From Aliiglaciecola sp. M165 (GTDB lineage: Bacteria > Pseudomonadota > Gammaproteobacteria > Enterobacterales > Alteromonadaceae), in the NCBI RefSeq assembly GCF_007197995.1, contig NZ_VKKH01000006.1, positions 372,001-436,000 of the forward strand: DNA of 64,000 nucleotides. Reading direction: 5' to 3'. Positions within the stretch are counted from its first letter, which is position 1; each line of letters starts with the position of its first letter. Both the position numbers and the translations under genes were made by a program. Of the stretch, positions 36,222 to 45,474 are shown piece after piece. Under the pieces are notes generated by a model. It searched no databases and was not told where the DNA came from. It was given only the letters and a program-made list of their open reading frames with translations.

Positions 36222-37685
36222 ATGACAATCCAGTCGTTAGGTGTTGGGTCAGGGTTGGCGCTAGACGATCTAGTCACGCAGCTTATTGCTGCTGAACGTG
36301 CGCCTAAACAAGACCGTTTAGATAAAAAAGAGGAATCGTTAGACTCTCAGATTTCTGGCATTGGCCAGTTGAAATCGAAGATGAGCGATTTTCTTGATTC
36401 AGTAGATGAGTTGCGCAGCGACTTCAATTTGCAAGGTCGCGAGCCGACCATCACTAATCCTGACGAAAATAACGAACCTTTTACAGCAGAAGCCGCAAAC
36501 AGTGCGGTAAAGGCTGAATACCAAATAGGCATTGAGCGGTTAGCAAGTGGCAGCCGCATCGAAACAGCCGACGCGGTCTCTGGTGGTTTCTCAGATAGCA
36601 CGGATTCAGTGCTCTCTGCAGGTAGTGGAAGTCTGACATTCAAAATTGACAGTACAGGTGACAGTTTTAGTATCAATGTCACTGCAGGGCAAACACTCCA
36701 AGAACTAGCTACTGCCATTAACAGCGATGATAATAATTTTGGTGTCAACGCCAGTATTATCGATACGGGTACAACGGATGGCGGAGCTAAACTTGTTTTT
36801 ACCTCCACCACCACTGGTGACGGTAATGACCTTGTTATAGTCAACGACGACAACTTAGCGGACTTAGATCGCGTTTCCACTACCGACTCAACTGAAACAA
36901 GCACCTTCTTATCCCCTGTCATCAGCGCGCAAAATGCGCAAGCTACGATAGATGGTATTGCGGTAGAATCCAGTACAAACGAATTTGAGAACACTATTTC
37001 AAGTGTTTCGTTTGAGGCCACCGCGACCTCTTCAAAAGCATCTGATGGTGTCACAACATTAACTTCAACATTACAGATTGGGTTTGACACAGAAGGGCTA
37101 GATAAAAAAATTCGTGATTTCGTGGATAATTTTAATAACTTGGCCCGGGAAATAGATACTCTAACGAGTTACGGTACTTCCGAATTAGAAGAAGATGGCG
37201 CGCTTGCCGGTGATTTTATGGCGCGGAGCATTACTCAGGGCTTAGCAAGTATCATCGGCTCTAACGTGAGTTCTTCTGCTCTTGGTGGGCTGTTTGCCAT
37301 AGGTGTTGAGCTCAATCAGGACGGTGAGCTTGAAATCAGTTCCAGCGATGAATTTGGCATTGGCAGCGGAGAAGATCGGTTAAAAGACGCATTGGAAAAT
37401 AACTTCGATGATATTGCCGCATTATTTACCGATTCTGAAGAAGGCATTGCAGCAAGGCTTTATGAGTATACCAAGGAATATACAACATTCAGTGGATTGC
37501 TGACGACTCGTGAACGGTCGTTAAATGACGAAAAAGATCAACTTGCTACAGAAAGAGAACAGTTTGAATTGCGTATGCTTAGTTTTGAGCAAATCTTACG
37601 AGATAAATATTTGAATCTGGATCAGACAGTCGCTCGGTTGAATCAAACGGGTAATGCATTGTTAGCGTCCCTTGGACAAGCATAG
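36222..37685 (+). CDS. fliD: Flagellar filament cap protein FliD
   Basis: FliD (HAP2) caps the filament and folds incoming flagellin. The 487-residue protein has the N-terminal SLGVGSGLALDDLVTQLIAAERAP motif, a flagellin-hook IN motif region in the middle, and a coiled-coil C-terminus (RLYEYTKEYTTFSGLLTTRERSLNDEKDQLATEREQFE) ending LNQTGNALLASLGQA. It lies 12 bases before fliS and downstream of flaG, in the standard order. Confidence 0.94.
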   Translation: MTIQSLGVGSGLALDDLVTQLIAAERAPKQDRLDKKEESLDSQISGIGQLKSKMSDFLDSVDELRSDFNLQGREPTITNPDENNEPFTAEAANSAVKAEYQIGIERLASGSRIETADAVSGGFSDSTDSVLSAGSGSLTFKIDSTGDSFSINVTAGQTLQELATAINSDDNNFGVNASIIDTGTTDGGAKLVFTSTTTGDGNDLVIVNDDNLADLDRVSTTDSTETSTFLSPVISAQNAQATIDGIAVESSTNEFENTISSVSFEATATSSKASDGVTTLTSTLQIGFDTEGLDKKIRDFVDNFNNLAREIDTLTSYGTSELEEDGALAGDFMARSITQGLASIIGSNVSSSALGGLFAIGVELNQDGELEISSSDEFGIGSGEDRLKDALENNFDDIAALFTDSEEGIAARLYEYTKEYTTFSGLLTTRERSLNDEKDQLATEREQFELRMLSFEQILRDKYLNLDQTVARLNQTGNALLASLGQA

Positions 37686-37697
37686 GAGTAGTTAGGA

Positions 37698-38129
37698 ATG
37701 GCACTTAAAGGTATTAACGCTTATAAAAAAGGCAATCTAAAACAAGATATATCAAATGCCGACCCCCATAAGATTACACTGATGCTAATGCAAGGTGCAC
37801 TTGACCGCATGGCATACGGTAAGGGCTGTATTGAGAGGAAAGATTTTGAAGGGAAAGCCGAGCATTTATCCAAGGTGAGTGCAATTCTCATCAACTTACG
37901 GGATACACTTGATATGGATGTTGAAGGTGAAGTGAGCAACAATTTATTTGCTCTTTATGATTATATGATTCAACGTATTACAGATGCCAACATTCAGAAT
38001 GACTTGAACATCATGGATGAAGTGATTAACCTGCTACTACCTATTAAAAACGCGTGGGCAAGTATTCCTGAAAATGCTAAACAGGAAGCATACGAAGCTC
38101 AGCGTCAAAAACGTCAAGCGGTAGTGTGA
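37698..38129 (+). CDS. fliS: Flagellin export chaperone FliS
   Basis: FliS binds the flagellin C-terminus and prevents cytoplasmic polymerisation. The 143 residues include DPHKITLMLMQGALDRMAYGKGCIERKDF and LRDTLDMDVEGEVSNNLFALYDYMIQRI, both family hallmarks. The stop overlaps the next gene's GTG start by 4 bases. Confidence 0.93.
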   Translation: MALKGINAYKKGNLKQDISNADPHKITLMLMQGALDRMAYGKGCIERKDFEGKAEHLSKVSAILINLRDTLDMDVEGEVSNNLFALYDYMIQRITDANIQNDLNIMDEVINLLLPIKNAWASIPENAKQEAYEAQRQKRQAVV

Positions 38130-38434
38130 AAAAACTTAGTCTCAATCATGAATTTACGCCACCACCTTTAGCAGATATTAATCTTCAAATTCAAACGACT
38201 TTAGAGGCAGAAGAACTCGATGACTCGCTGTTAAAAACACTAATAGAAGAGCGTGATTCAATCATTACAAAACATCTTGAAGATTTAAAAGACGGTGATG
38301 TTAAATCTTTCGCCAAAACAGAGTTAGTTATCAATCAGAAATTATCTGAACATATCAACAAGCAACTTAAAGCATCATTAAAACAACTTAGCGGCTTGCT
38401 TCGAGGTCGCAAGGCAGTTAACAAGTACAAGTAA
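38126..38434 (+). CDS. FliT-like flagellar protein
   Basis: A small helical 102-residue protein (LLKTLIEERDSIITKHLEDLKDG, KQLKASLKQLSGLLRGRKAV) starting at a GTG that overlaps the fliS stop. Position after fliS and composition fit FliT-type chaperones, which bind FliD. These proteins are divergent, and I base the call on context more than on sequence. Confidence 0.6.
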   Translation: MKKLSLNHEFTPPPLADINLQIQTTLEAEELDDSLLKTLIEERDSIITKHLEDLKDGDVKSFAKTELVINQKLSEHINKQLKASLKQLSGLLRGRKAVNKYK

Positions 38435-38573
38435 CGGGGTGTCTTTATTTAGCCGCTCTGATCTATTCTTGATGTTATTTTCTTTGTAGCTAAACAACTA
38501 CTGAATAGTCCGGTCTAACTTGCCGAGTTCTAACATGAAATGCTAATGTAACAAGGAACTCGTTTTTCGTCAT

Positions 38574-38606
38574 TGGCGCAATTTATGCTTTACTTTCAAA
38601 TATAAT
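38574..38606 (+). promoter_or_regulatory. Possible sigma-54 promoter of the pse operon
   Basis: TGGCGC, 5 bases, ATGCT (38574-38589) keeps the essential GG/GC pair with exact RpoN spacing. A TATAAT follows at 38601-38606 but lacks a well-placed -35 box. The element lies in the 264-base gap 38435-38698 between the fliT-like gene and pseB, in which I see no terminator or gene. Confidence 0.45.
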
Positions 38607-38698
38607 TAAACGATTTCATTAAAAGTAAAATTGCTGGCGGCCTGCCGGTTTTGTACGTCAAAGAATATAATTAACTAGAATAAGGCGTTAAAATTCAA

Positions 38699-39697
38699 AT
38701 GTTTAAAGACAAAACCGTATTGATTACTGGTGGGACAGGTTCTTTTGGTAAGCGATTTGTTTCTCATTTGTTACAAAATGACACCCCTAGACGCATTATT
38801 ATTTACTCTAGAGATGAGCTAAAACAATTCGAGATGCAGCAAACCTACGATGCGCCGTGTATGAGATACTTTATCGGCGATGTGCGTGACAAACACAGGC
38901 TCAAATCAGCCATGAAAGATGTTGATTTTGTGGTTCATGCAGCCGCTCTAAAACAAGTACCTGCCGCAGAATATAACCCTAACGAGTGTATAAAAACCAA
39001 TATTAATGGTGCGCAAAACGTCATCGATGCAGCTATTGAAACAGATGTTAGACGCGTTATTGCGCTTTCCACTGATAAAGCTGCTAACCCTGTCAATTTA
39101 TACGGTGCAACCAAACTAGCCTCAGACAAATTATTTGTTGCAGCGAATAATATATCTGGAGCTACAGGTCCAAGATTTGCTGTCGTTCGTTACGGCAACG
39201 TAGTCGGCTCTAGGGGTTCCGTTGTGCCTTTTTATCGCAACCTATTAAATGAAGGTAAAGATATTCTGCCAGTCACTCATGCAGAAATGACGCGATTTTG
39301 GATAACGTTAGATGAGGGTGTACAGTTTGTAATCACCAATTTTCAACGTATGCAAGGTGGTGAGATCTTTGTGCCTAAAATTCCATCAATTCGAATTCTT
39401 GATTTGGTTGAATCCATGAGTGGCAAGAAAGACCACGAAATTATTGGGATCCGTCCGGGTGAAAAATTGCATGAAGTTATGGTACCTGAAGAGATGGCTC
39501 ATCATTCTTTAGAGTTTGATGACCACTATGTCATTACACCTGCGATAAAGTTTTTTGACAAAACGGTGGATTACAAAATCAATAAACTTGGTGAACGTGG
39601 TGTGCAAGTTGCTGATAAATTTGAATATCATTCGGGCACTAATCCTCACTTTTTGACAGTAGAAGAGTTGGTCAAACTGGACAAAGAAACGCTATAG
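38699..39697 (+). CDS. pseB: UDP-GlcNAc 4,6-dehydratase (inverting), PseB
   Basis: First step of CMP-pseudaminic acid synthesis: UDP-GlcNAc is dehydrated and C5-inverted to the 4-keto-L-arabino sugar. The 332-residue extended SDR has the NAD motif TGGTGSFG, GDVRDKHRL, and the PseB-specific active-site block STDKAANPVNLYGATK (Asp, Lys and Tyr-xxx-Lys). The C-terminal EFRYRDGFLT-like end is KFEYHSGTNPHFLTVEEL, as in the family. It heads a tightly packed operon with pseC. Confidence 0.95.
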   Translation: MFKDKTVLITGGTGSFGKRFVSHLLQNDTPRRIIIYSRDELKQFEMQQTYDAPCMRYFIGDVRDKHRLKSAMKDVDFVVHAAALKQVPAAEYNPNECIKTNINGAQNVIDAAIETDVRRVIALSTDKAANPVNLYGATKLASDKLFVAANNISGATGPRFAVVRYGNVVGSRGSVVPFYRNLLNEGKDILPVTHAEMTRFWITLDEGVQFVITNFQRMQGGEIFVPKIPSIRILDLVESMSGKKDHEIIGIRPGEKLHEVMVPEEMAHHSLEFDDHYVITPAIKFFDKTVDYKINKLGERGVQVADKFEYHSGTNPHFLTVEELVKLDKETL

Positions 39698-39706
39698 GTT
39701 TTTAAA

Positions 39707-40870
39707 ATGCCGAGCAAATTAGATCCAATTCCCTACGGAAAACACCATATAGATCAAGATGATATCGATTCAGTTGTTGATGTTCTGTTGAATCGATTTT
39801 TGACTCAAGGTGACCGTGTCCCTGCATTTGAAAACGCGTTGTGTGAATATACAAAAGCCAAGTTTTCAACGGCTGTTAACAGCGCGACCTCAGGTTTACA
39901 TGTTGCTTGTCTTGCACTGGGAGTCGGCCCTGGAGATATTGTTTGGACAGTTCCGAATTCATTTGTCGCTAGCGCAAACTGTGCGCTTTATTGTGGGGCT
40001 TCAGTTGACTTTGTTGATATTGACCCCGTAACTCGGAACATGAGTGTCGATTTGCTAGCAGAAAAGCTGACAAATGCTGCTCAAAAAGGGGTGTTACCTA
40101 AAGCTATTATTCCCGTTCATTTTTCTGGTTTAAGTTGTCAAATGGATCAGATATCTGCCCTTGCAAAACAGTATGAAGTCAAAATCATCGAAGATGCAGC
40201 ACATGGATTGGGGGGAAGATTCAAAGACACCAAAATTGGTAGTTGTGAGTATTGCGATATCGCGGTGCTGAGTTTTCATCCTGTGAAGTCAATGACAACC
40301 GCCGAAGGTGGCGCGGTGATGACCAATAGCCCGAAGTTAGATGCGAAAATCAAATTGTTCGCTAAACACGGCATAACCAAAGATCCGGCGCAGATGAAGT
40401 CTGAAGTGCATGGGCCCTGGTATTATCAGCAGATAGAGTTGGGTTACAACTACCGGTTAAGTGATTTGCAAGCCGCACTTGGTTTATCTCAGCTAAATAA
40501 ATTAGATGAATTTATTGCCAAGCGAAGGAATTTAGCAGCGCGATACCAACAATTTTTGTCTGATTTACCGTTAACATTGCCCACTATAGACGCGAATTGC
40601 AAAAGTGCTTGGCATTTATACATGCTTGAATTACAAGGGCATGATCGAAAAGAAATTTACGATGCAATGGTTATGCGTGGTATCGGCGTCAATGTTCACT
40701 ATATCCCGATACACCTGCAACCCTACTTTCAAAATCTTGGTTTTTCGACCGGAGATTTTCCAAATTCAGAGAAATTTTATAAAAATGCGTTAACCATCCC
40801 TTTATTTCCAAGCATGACGGCCGATGACCAAGACAGAGTTATACAAGCATTAAATGAGGTACTCGCTTGA
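39707..40870 (+). CDS. pseC: UDP-4-amino-4,6-dideoxy-N-acetyl-beta-L-altrosamine transaminase, PseC
   Basis: PLP-dependent DegT/DnrJ/EryC1-family aminotransferase performing the second step of pseudaminic acid synthesis. The 387-residue protein has the early GKHHIDQDDIDSV motif, the PLP phosphate and Asp region (IIEDAAHGLGG), and the Schiff-base lysine Lys194 in FHPVKSMTTAEGG. GYNYRLSDLQAALGLSQL is typical. The stop overlaps the pseF start by 4 bases. Confidence 0.95.
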   Translation: MPSKLDPIPYGKHHIDQDDIDSVVDVLLNRFLTQGDRVPAFENALCEYTKAKFSTAVNSATSGLHVACLALGVGPGDIVWTVPNSFVASANCALYCGASVDFVDIDPVTRNMSVDLLAEKLTNAAQKGVLPKAIIPVHFSGLSCQMDQISALAKQYEVKIIEDAAHGLGGRFKDTKIGSCEYCDIAVLSFHPVKSMTTAEGGAVMTNSPKLDAKIKLFAKHGITKDPAQMKSEVHGPWYYQQIELGYNYRLSDLQAALGLSQLNKLDEFIAKRRNLAARYQQFLSDLPLTLPTIDANCKSAWHLYMLELQGHDRKEIYDAMVMRGIGVNVHYIPIHLQPYFQNLGFSTGDFPNSEKFYKNALTIPLFPSMTADDQDRVIQALNEVLA

Positions 40871-41568
40871 ATCTGGCCATTATTCCTGCTCGCGGAGGAA
40901 GTAAACGCATACCAGCAAAAAACATTAAAGAATTTGCCGGTAAACCTCTCATCGCCTATTCGATCCAGGCAGCACAAAAGTCGGGACTATTTGAAGAAAT
41001 TTGGGTTTCTACAGATTCTGAACAGGTCGCTGAAATTGCAAAGCAATTTGGGGCCAAAGTGCCTTACATCCGACCTGCTGAATTATCTAACGACTTAATT
41101 GGAACACGACCCGTTACCAGTCATGCCATTAAACATTGCATAGATAATTTAGGGAAACCTGAGTTTTGTTGTTGTATTTATGCCACAGCCCCTTTTTTGC
41201 AGGCAGAATACTTAAAAAAAGGGCTGGAAGTACTCAAGCATGATGCAGAAAAGTCTTTCTCTTTTGCTGTGACGAGTTATGCGTTTCCGATCCAGCGGTC
41301 TATTAGTATTCAGGCTGGAAGAGTCACCCCCATGTTTCCAGAAAATATTTTTAAGCGTTCGCAGGATCTGGAAGAAGCCTATCATGACGCAGGGCAGTTT
41401 TATTGGGGAAAAACCGATGACTACTTGTCCAATAAAGGCATTTTTTCCCAACACAGTGTCCCTGTTGTGTTGCCTAGACATCTGGTGCAGGATATCGACA
41501 CGCCTGAGGATTGGCATCGTGCAGAATTGATGTATCAAGCGTACGTTAGAGGAATGCAAAGTGAATAA
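40867..41568 (+). CDS. pseF: Pseudaminic acid cytidylyltransferase PseF
   Basis: Activates pseudaminic acid with CTP to CMP-Pse, the last step of the pathway. The 233-residue protein has the nucleotide-binding signature IPARGGSKRIPAKNIKEF, with STDSEQVAEIA and DIDTPEDW near the end. TTG start within the pseC stop (TTGA), indicating translational coupling. It is distinct from the second CMP-sugar synthetase at 61543, which has the GLPRKN variant typical of LegF/NeuA. Confidence 0.93.
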   Translation: MNLAIIPARGGSKRIPAKNIKEFAGKPLIAYSIQAAQKSGLFEEIWVSTDSEQVAEIAKQFGAKVPYIRPAELSNDLIGTRPVTSHAIKHCIDNLGKPEFCCCIYATAPFLQAEYLKKGLEVLKHDAEKSFSFAVTSYAFPIQRSISIQAGRVTPMFPENIFKRSQDLEEAYHDAGQFYWGKTDDYLSNKGIFSQHSVPVVLPRHLVQDIDTPEDWHRAELMYQAYVRGMQSE

Positions 41569-42505
41569 CATTCTCATCATTCGTATGCTCGAATTGGGGG
41601 ACATAGCTAGCATAGCAATTCCTGCAATACGACATGTCAGAAAAACCAACCCCAACGCTAACATTACATGTTTAACTCATGGGCAAGGGGGGGAAATACT
41701 TCGCATTGTTGAGCCCGACGTATCCGTTTTGACACTGGAAGATGGTGTTTGGCCAGAAAACATTCTGCAAGCATTAGAAGCCTTTATTGGTGTGGCGGAG
41801 AGGGTCATTGGAACGAAATATGACAGCATAATCAATCTTGATACCGGCTTTATGCCTTGCGTTTTAGCCCGTTTTCTCAAGGATGCAGGGGAACCTGTGG
41901 TGGGCAATTACCTTAGTGTTTCATTGCAAGATTTGTTAACACAAATTCAGAATCAAACACTGCAAGCCGAATATGTGAACCAGTCTCAGCAATACATGCA
42001 AAGCACTTTTAACAATATGTTTAAATGGCATTCTCGATGGTGGGAAAGCGAAAGTCTGTTTGATTATGGCTATCCTGAATACTACTTAAAGAAATGCTGT
42101 GGATGGGGGGATATGGACTACGACCCACACCTACTCAAATCCGAAACAATAGGAGGCGTTAACGATAAGCGCGTGTATCTAGCGATACACGAACATCAGC
42201 ACCCTTATGCACAGATATCAAAATTAACAGAACTATTACGAGAAAACGGGCTTACTGTTGAAATTGATGACGAAAATTCACCCATCGAAACTCGGCTTCA
42301 CCGGATTGCAAATAGCAAATTGGTTGTATGTTTAGCGAATGCTGTTTATGCGTTTGCCGCAGGGGTAGGGGCAAGCACGTTGTTAATTCCGTTGCTAATG
42401 GACCCGCGGATCCTGATGCCAGAATATGCCGCGGATCAAGCGATGGATATTCCCAATGCTGAATCATTAAGTGAAAGCATTTTGTCAGTTTTTGAGAGCG
42501 AATGA
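41561..42505 (+). CDS. GT9-like (heptosyltransferase-fold) glycosyltransferase
   Basis: A 314-residue protein beginning NILIIRMLELGDIASIAIPAIRHVRKTNPNANITCLTHG, the start pattern of ADP-heptose:LPS heptosyltransferases (GT9), with a second Rossmann-like half (RVYLAIHEHQHPYAQISKLTELLRENG, then NSKLVVCLANAVYAFAAGVG). The middle (FKWHSRWWESESLFDYGYPEYYLKKCCGWG) is unusual, with a Cys-Cys pair. It overlaps pseF by 8 bases and precedes pseI, so it belongs to the pse operon. It might transfer a sugar in the flagellin glycan or LPS; the substrate is unknown. Confidence 0.65.
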   Translation: MNNILIIRMLELGDIASIAIPAIRHVRKTNPNANITCLTHGQGGEILRIVEPDVSVLTLEDGVWPENILQALEAFIGVAERVIGTKYDSIINLDTGFMPCVLARFLKDAGEPVVGNYLSVSLQDLLTQIQNQTLQAEYVNQSQQYMQSTFNNMFKWHSRWWESESLFDYGYPEYYLKKCCGWGDMDYDPHLLKSETIGGVNDKRVYLAIHEHQHPYAQISKLTELLRENGLTVEIDDENSPIETRLHRIANSKLVVCLANAVYAFAAGVGASTLLIPLLMDPRILMPEYAADQAMDIPNAESLSESILSVFESE

Positions 42506-42506
42506 C

Positions 42507-43568
42507 ATGAAAGAAATATCCATTGGGAAACGTCTTATAGGTCCAAATCAGCCGCCGTTCATAATTGCTGAACTCAGTGGCAACCATAGCCAAAATTACG
42601 AATTAGCCCTTTCAATGGTCGACGCAGCGGCAAAAGCCGGGGCGCACGCGATAAAACTGCAAACTTACACTGCAGATAGTATGACGCTGGACGTTGATAG
42701 CCCCGATTTTGTTATCCAGGAAAAGGACAGTTTATGGCATGGCGAGTCATTGCATGCGCTTTATGCCAAAGCATCAACACCCTATGAGTGGCATAAACCT
42801 TTATTTGATCATGCCCAGTCTTTAGGCATGCTTGCTTTTAGCAGTCCGTTTGATGAAGACGCAGTGGATTTTTTAGATGAGCTAAATGTCCCTTGCTATA
42901 AAATTGCGTCTTTTGAACTCACTGACATTCCGCTTATTCGCAAAGCTGCCAGCAAAGGCAAACCGTTAATCATGTCAACGGGAATGGCGAGCTTAAGTGA
43001 AATTGAGCTTGCCGTGGCAACAGCAAGATCAGCGGGCTGTGATGATATCATTTTATTGAAGTGCACCAGTACTTACCCAGCCAGTCCTGAAAATACAAAT
43101 CTGTTAACCATTCCTCATTTGCGTGACGCTTTTGGGACCCAAGTAGGACTTTCTGACCATACCAAGGGCATTGGCGTATCGGTTGCATCTGTTACTCTTG
43201 GCGCGACAGTGATTGAAAAGCACTTCGTGCTGGACAGAAATGCCGGAGGTGTGGATGCTGCGTTTTCGCTTGAGCCAAACGAACTTTCAGCGTTAGTCGA
43301 AGAAAGCCGACGGGCGCACCAAGCCTTGGGTGAGGTTTGCTATGGAGGTATGGAGGCGGAACAAAAATCCAAACATTATCGTCGTAGTATTTTTGTAAGC
43401 AAATCCGTTAAAAAAGGAGAGGTTTTAACTGCACAGAACCTCAAAATTGTCCGTCCTGCGAGCGGGTTGCAACCAAAACATTGGGATGATGTCATCGGTC
43501 AGGTCGCCACTCAGGATTTGGTGGCTGGTACACCAATGAATTGGCATCTTTGTGCCCCAGCGACCTAG
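42507..43568 (+). CDS. pseI: Pseudaminic acid synthase PseI
   Basis: Condenses 2,4-diacetamido-2,4,6-trideoxy-L-altrose with phosphoenolpyruvate to pseudaminic acid. ATG at 42507 gives 353 residues. The TIM-barrel NeuB domain carries IIAELSGNHSQNYELAL, KLQTYTADSMTLD, LLKCTSTYPA and VGLSDHTKGIGV. The C-terminal SAF antifreeze-like domain includes RSIFVSKSVKKGEVLTAQNLKIVRP. The GNHSQ and KLQTYTADSMT variants mark the PseI branch rather than NeuB/LegI. Confidence 0.95.
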   Translation: MKEISIGKRLIGPNQPPFIIAELSGNHSQNYELALSMVDAAAKAGAHAIKLQTYTADSMTLDVDSPDFVIQEKDSLWHGESLHALYAKASTPYEWHKPLFDHAQSLGMLAFSSPFDEDAVDFLDELNVPCYKIASFELTDIPLIRKAASKGKPLIMSTGMASLSEIELAVATARSAGCDDIILLKCTSTYPASPENTNLLTIPHLRDAFGTQVGLSDHTKGIGVSVASVTLGATVIEKHFVLDRNAGGVDAAFSLEPNELSALVEESRRAHQALGEVCYGGMEAEQKSKHYRRSIFVSKSVKKGEVLTAQNLKIVRPASGLQPKHWDDVIGQVATQDLVAGTPMNWHLCAPAT

Positions 43569-43578
43569 GGCAAATACC

Positions 43579-44649
43579 TTGAACATTCTTTTTCGAGTCG
43601 ATGCGGGTGAAACCGTTGGTATGGGGCATATTATGCGTTGCCTCGCACTGGCGCAAAGTCTTGAATCTTCCAATGTTCGTACGCATTTTGTGGTCAATTC
43701 CGAAACATTAGCGTTATGCGAACATCGCCAGGACTGGGTCGGGAAATTGTATGCTCTGCCGCTTTTCGATCATATAAACGGCGAGCTGAACTGGCTAAAG
43801 TCGTTTTGTGCCAATCATCCAATAGATGGATTGGTTATTGATGGATACACATTTTCCGAACACTATCGTGAGAATTTTCAAACGTTGAATTTACCCGTCA
43901 TTTGCTTTGATGACATGAACAACTCAGGAAAGTTATTCGCAGACTTGGTCATAAATGGTGCCGAAGAAGCTCATAAACTTAACTACAATGAGACTGCACC
44001 TGAAGCAATATTATGTATAGGGGAGCGATATCGTGTGTTACGCAAAGAGTTTTCAACTTCCCAAAGTAAACCGTTCACAGAACGCACTGAATTAATGGTT
44101 ACCATGGGCGGCAGCGATCCGGCAATGCTCACGTTACCTGTGCTAAAAGCGCTAGAAAAACAAGATTTCACTGGCTCAGTAAACTTGGTAACAGGCGCTG
44201 CAAATAGCGAAGTCGACTCCATTGTAGAATATGTCAAATCTAGCAGACTTAACATAACGCATCACCATGATTGTCAGTCAATGGCTGCATTAATGAAGCA
44301 AAGTCGCCTGGCAATCTCCGCCGCAGGAGGAAGTCAATTTGAACTATTAGCCTGTTCTTGCCCAAGTGTGCTAGTGGTTGTGGCTGACAATCAGCTGAGC
44401 GCAACCCGCACAGCAGAACAACAAGGGTGGTGTAAAACGATTGATATGCGATCTTTTAATCAGGGTTCAGCAGAAGAAAGAACTGAGCGTTTACATGCAA
44501 TACAAAACCTTGTCCAATTGGCAGTTGGTTTGTGGGACCAACATGATAAATTAGTGAAAATGCATCAACACGCATGCGCTTATGCAAACACCCATGGTGC
44601 TGAGCGGGTAGTAGAAAATATTCAGGAGTTACTTTCACGTGGAAACTAG
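43579..44649 (+). CDS. pseG: UDP-sugar hydrolase PseG
   Basis: Removes UDP from UDP-2,4-diacetamido-2,4,6-trideoxy-beta-L-altropyranose, giving the free sugar for PseI. The GT-B fold protein (356 residues from TTG 43579) begins NILFRVDAGETVGMGHIMRCLALAQ, with the conserved GxGHxxR loop and catalytic His, and has LMVTMGGSDPAMLTLPVLKAL and RLAISAAGGSQFELLACSCPS. A GTG at 43552 would add nine residues inside pseI and lacks a ribosome binding site. It overlaps pseH by 11 bases. Confidence 0.92.
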   Translation: MNILFRVDAGETVGMGHIMRCLALAQSLESSNVRTHFVVNSETLALCEHRQDWVGKLYALPLFDHINGELNWLKSFCANHPIDGLVIDGYTFSEHYRENFQTLNLPVICFDDMNNSGKLFADLVINGAEEAHKLNYNETAPEAILCIGERYRVLRKEFSTSQSKPFTERTELMVTMGGSDPAMLTLPVLKALEKQDFTGSVNLVTGAANSEVDSIVEYVKSSRLNITHHHDCQSMAALMKQSRLAISAAGGSQFELLACSCPSVLVVVADNQLSATRTAEQQGWCKTIDMRSFNQGSAEERTERLHAIQNLVQLAVGLWDQHDKLVKMHQHACAYANTHGAERVVENIQELLSRGN

Positions 44650-45208
44650 CCTATCTCAGCGCACTTTGAATGGCTATCAAGTGACTTTAAGGCCCGTGTT
44701 ACACTCTGATCTTGAAACCCTGCGAGCCTGGCGGAATAGCCCAGAAGTCAGCGAGCATATGCTCTCACAATCTACCATTAATCAAGAACAGCAACTTGCA
44801 TGGTTTAAAAAAGTCCAGAGAGATCCGTCTCAAGCTCACTTCATTATCTCGTATCGGGGTGAGGACATTGGCTCATCGAATATTAAATCTCGATTGGCTG
44901 GAGAGACATTGGAACAGGCGCGGGTTATCGAGCCGGGTTTATACATTGCAGATCCACGTTACCGAGGCAATATCCTGGCATTTTCTCCTACATTGCTCAT
45001 CAATGATTTTTGTTTTGAAACCCTTGGCTGTAAAAAGTTGGTCGCTGTAGTGAAATCCACCAATCAAGCTGCGCTTAAGTACAACCAAAAGTTGGGCTAC
45101 AAAGTGGTTAAACAAGGCGAATTGATTGAAATTGAATTGAATTTCGAGGACTATCAACAACATAGTAAAGTTTTGAAACGTTTGCTGTCACGGGAGCGAA
45201 CACGCTAA
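44639..45208 (+). CDS. pseH: UDP-4-amino-sugar N-acetyltransferase PseH
   Basis: GNAT-family enzyme that acetylates the 4-amino group formed by PseC. The 189-residue protein has VTLRPVLHSDLETLRAWRNSPEV, the standard sugar-GNAT start, and the acetyl-CoA region DPRYRGNILAFSPTLLINDFCFETLGCKKLVAVV. GTG start at 44639 with AGGAG upstream. It completes the pseBCFIGH set, so all six enzymes for CMP-pseudaminic acid are present. Confidence 0.88.
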   Translation: METSLSQRTLNGYQVTLRPVLHSDLETLRAWRNSPEVSEHMLSQSTINQEQQLAWFKKVQRDPSQAHFIISYRGEDIGSSNIKSRLAGETLEQARVIEPGLYIADPRYRGNILAFSPTLLINDFCFETLGCKKLVAVVKSTNQAALKYNQKLGYKVVKQGELIEIELNFEDYQQHSKVLKRLLSRERTR

Positions 45209-45228
45209 ATTTTGACCAGGACAATAAA

Positions 45229-45474
45229 ATGACTAATTTAGAAAAGCTCGTCGATGCATTTTCAACAGGACTTGCGATAGGTCCAGAAAAAGTCGTCGAT
45301 GAATTAGAATACAATACAATCCCAGAATGGGATTCCACTGCTCACATGATCCTAATAGCTGAGTTAGAGGATCAATTTAAAGTCATGTTGGATACTGACG
45401 ATATTATTGATATGAGTTCAGTCGCGAAAGCTAAATCCATTTTAGCGAAATACGATGTCGATTTTAATGCTTGA
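45229..45474 (+). CDS. Acyl carrier protein
   Basis: An 81-residue carrier protein. The phosphopantetheine site is Ser36 in PEWDSTAHM, a dedicated-ACP variant of the DSL motif. The protein is acidic and helical (DQFKVMLDTDDIIDMSSVAKAKSILAKY). It is not the housekeeping AcpP; it starts a five-gene set with a reductase, an AMP-ligase and LuxE/LuxC-like proteins. The next gene starts inside its end. Carrying a short or medium acyl group destined for the flagellin sugar is inference. Confidence 0.9.
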   Translation: MTNLEKLVDAFSTGLAIGPEKVVDELEYNTIPEWDSTAHMILIAELEDQFKVMLDTDDIIDMSSVAKAKSILAKYDVDFNA

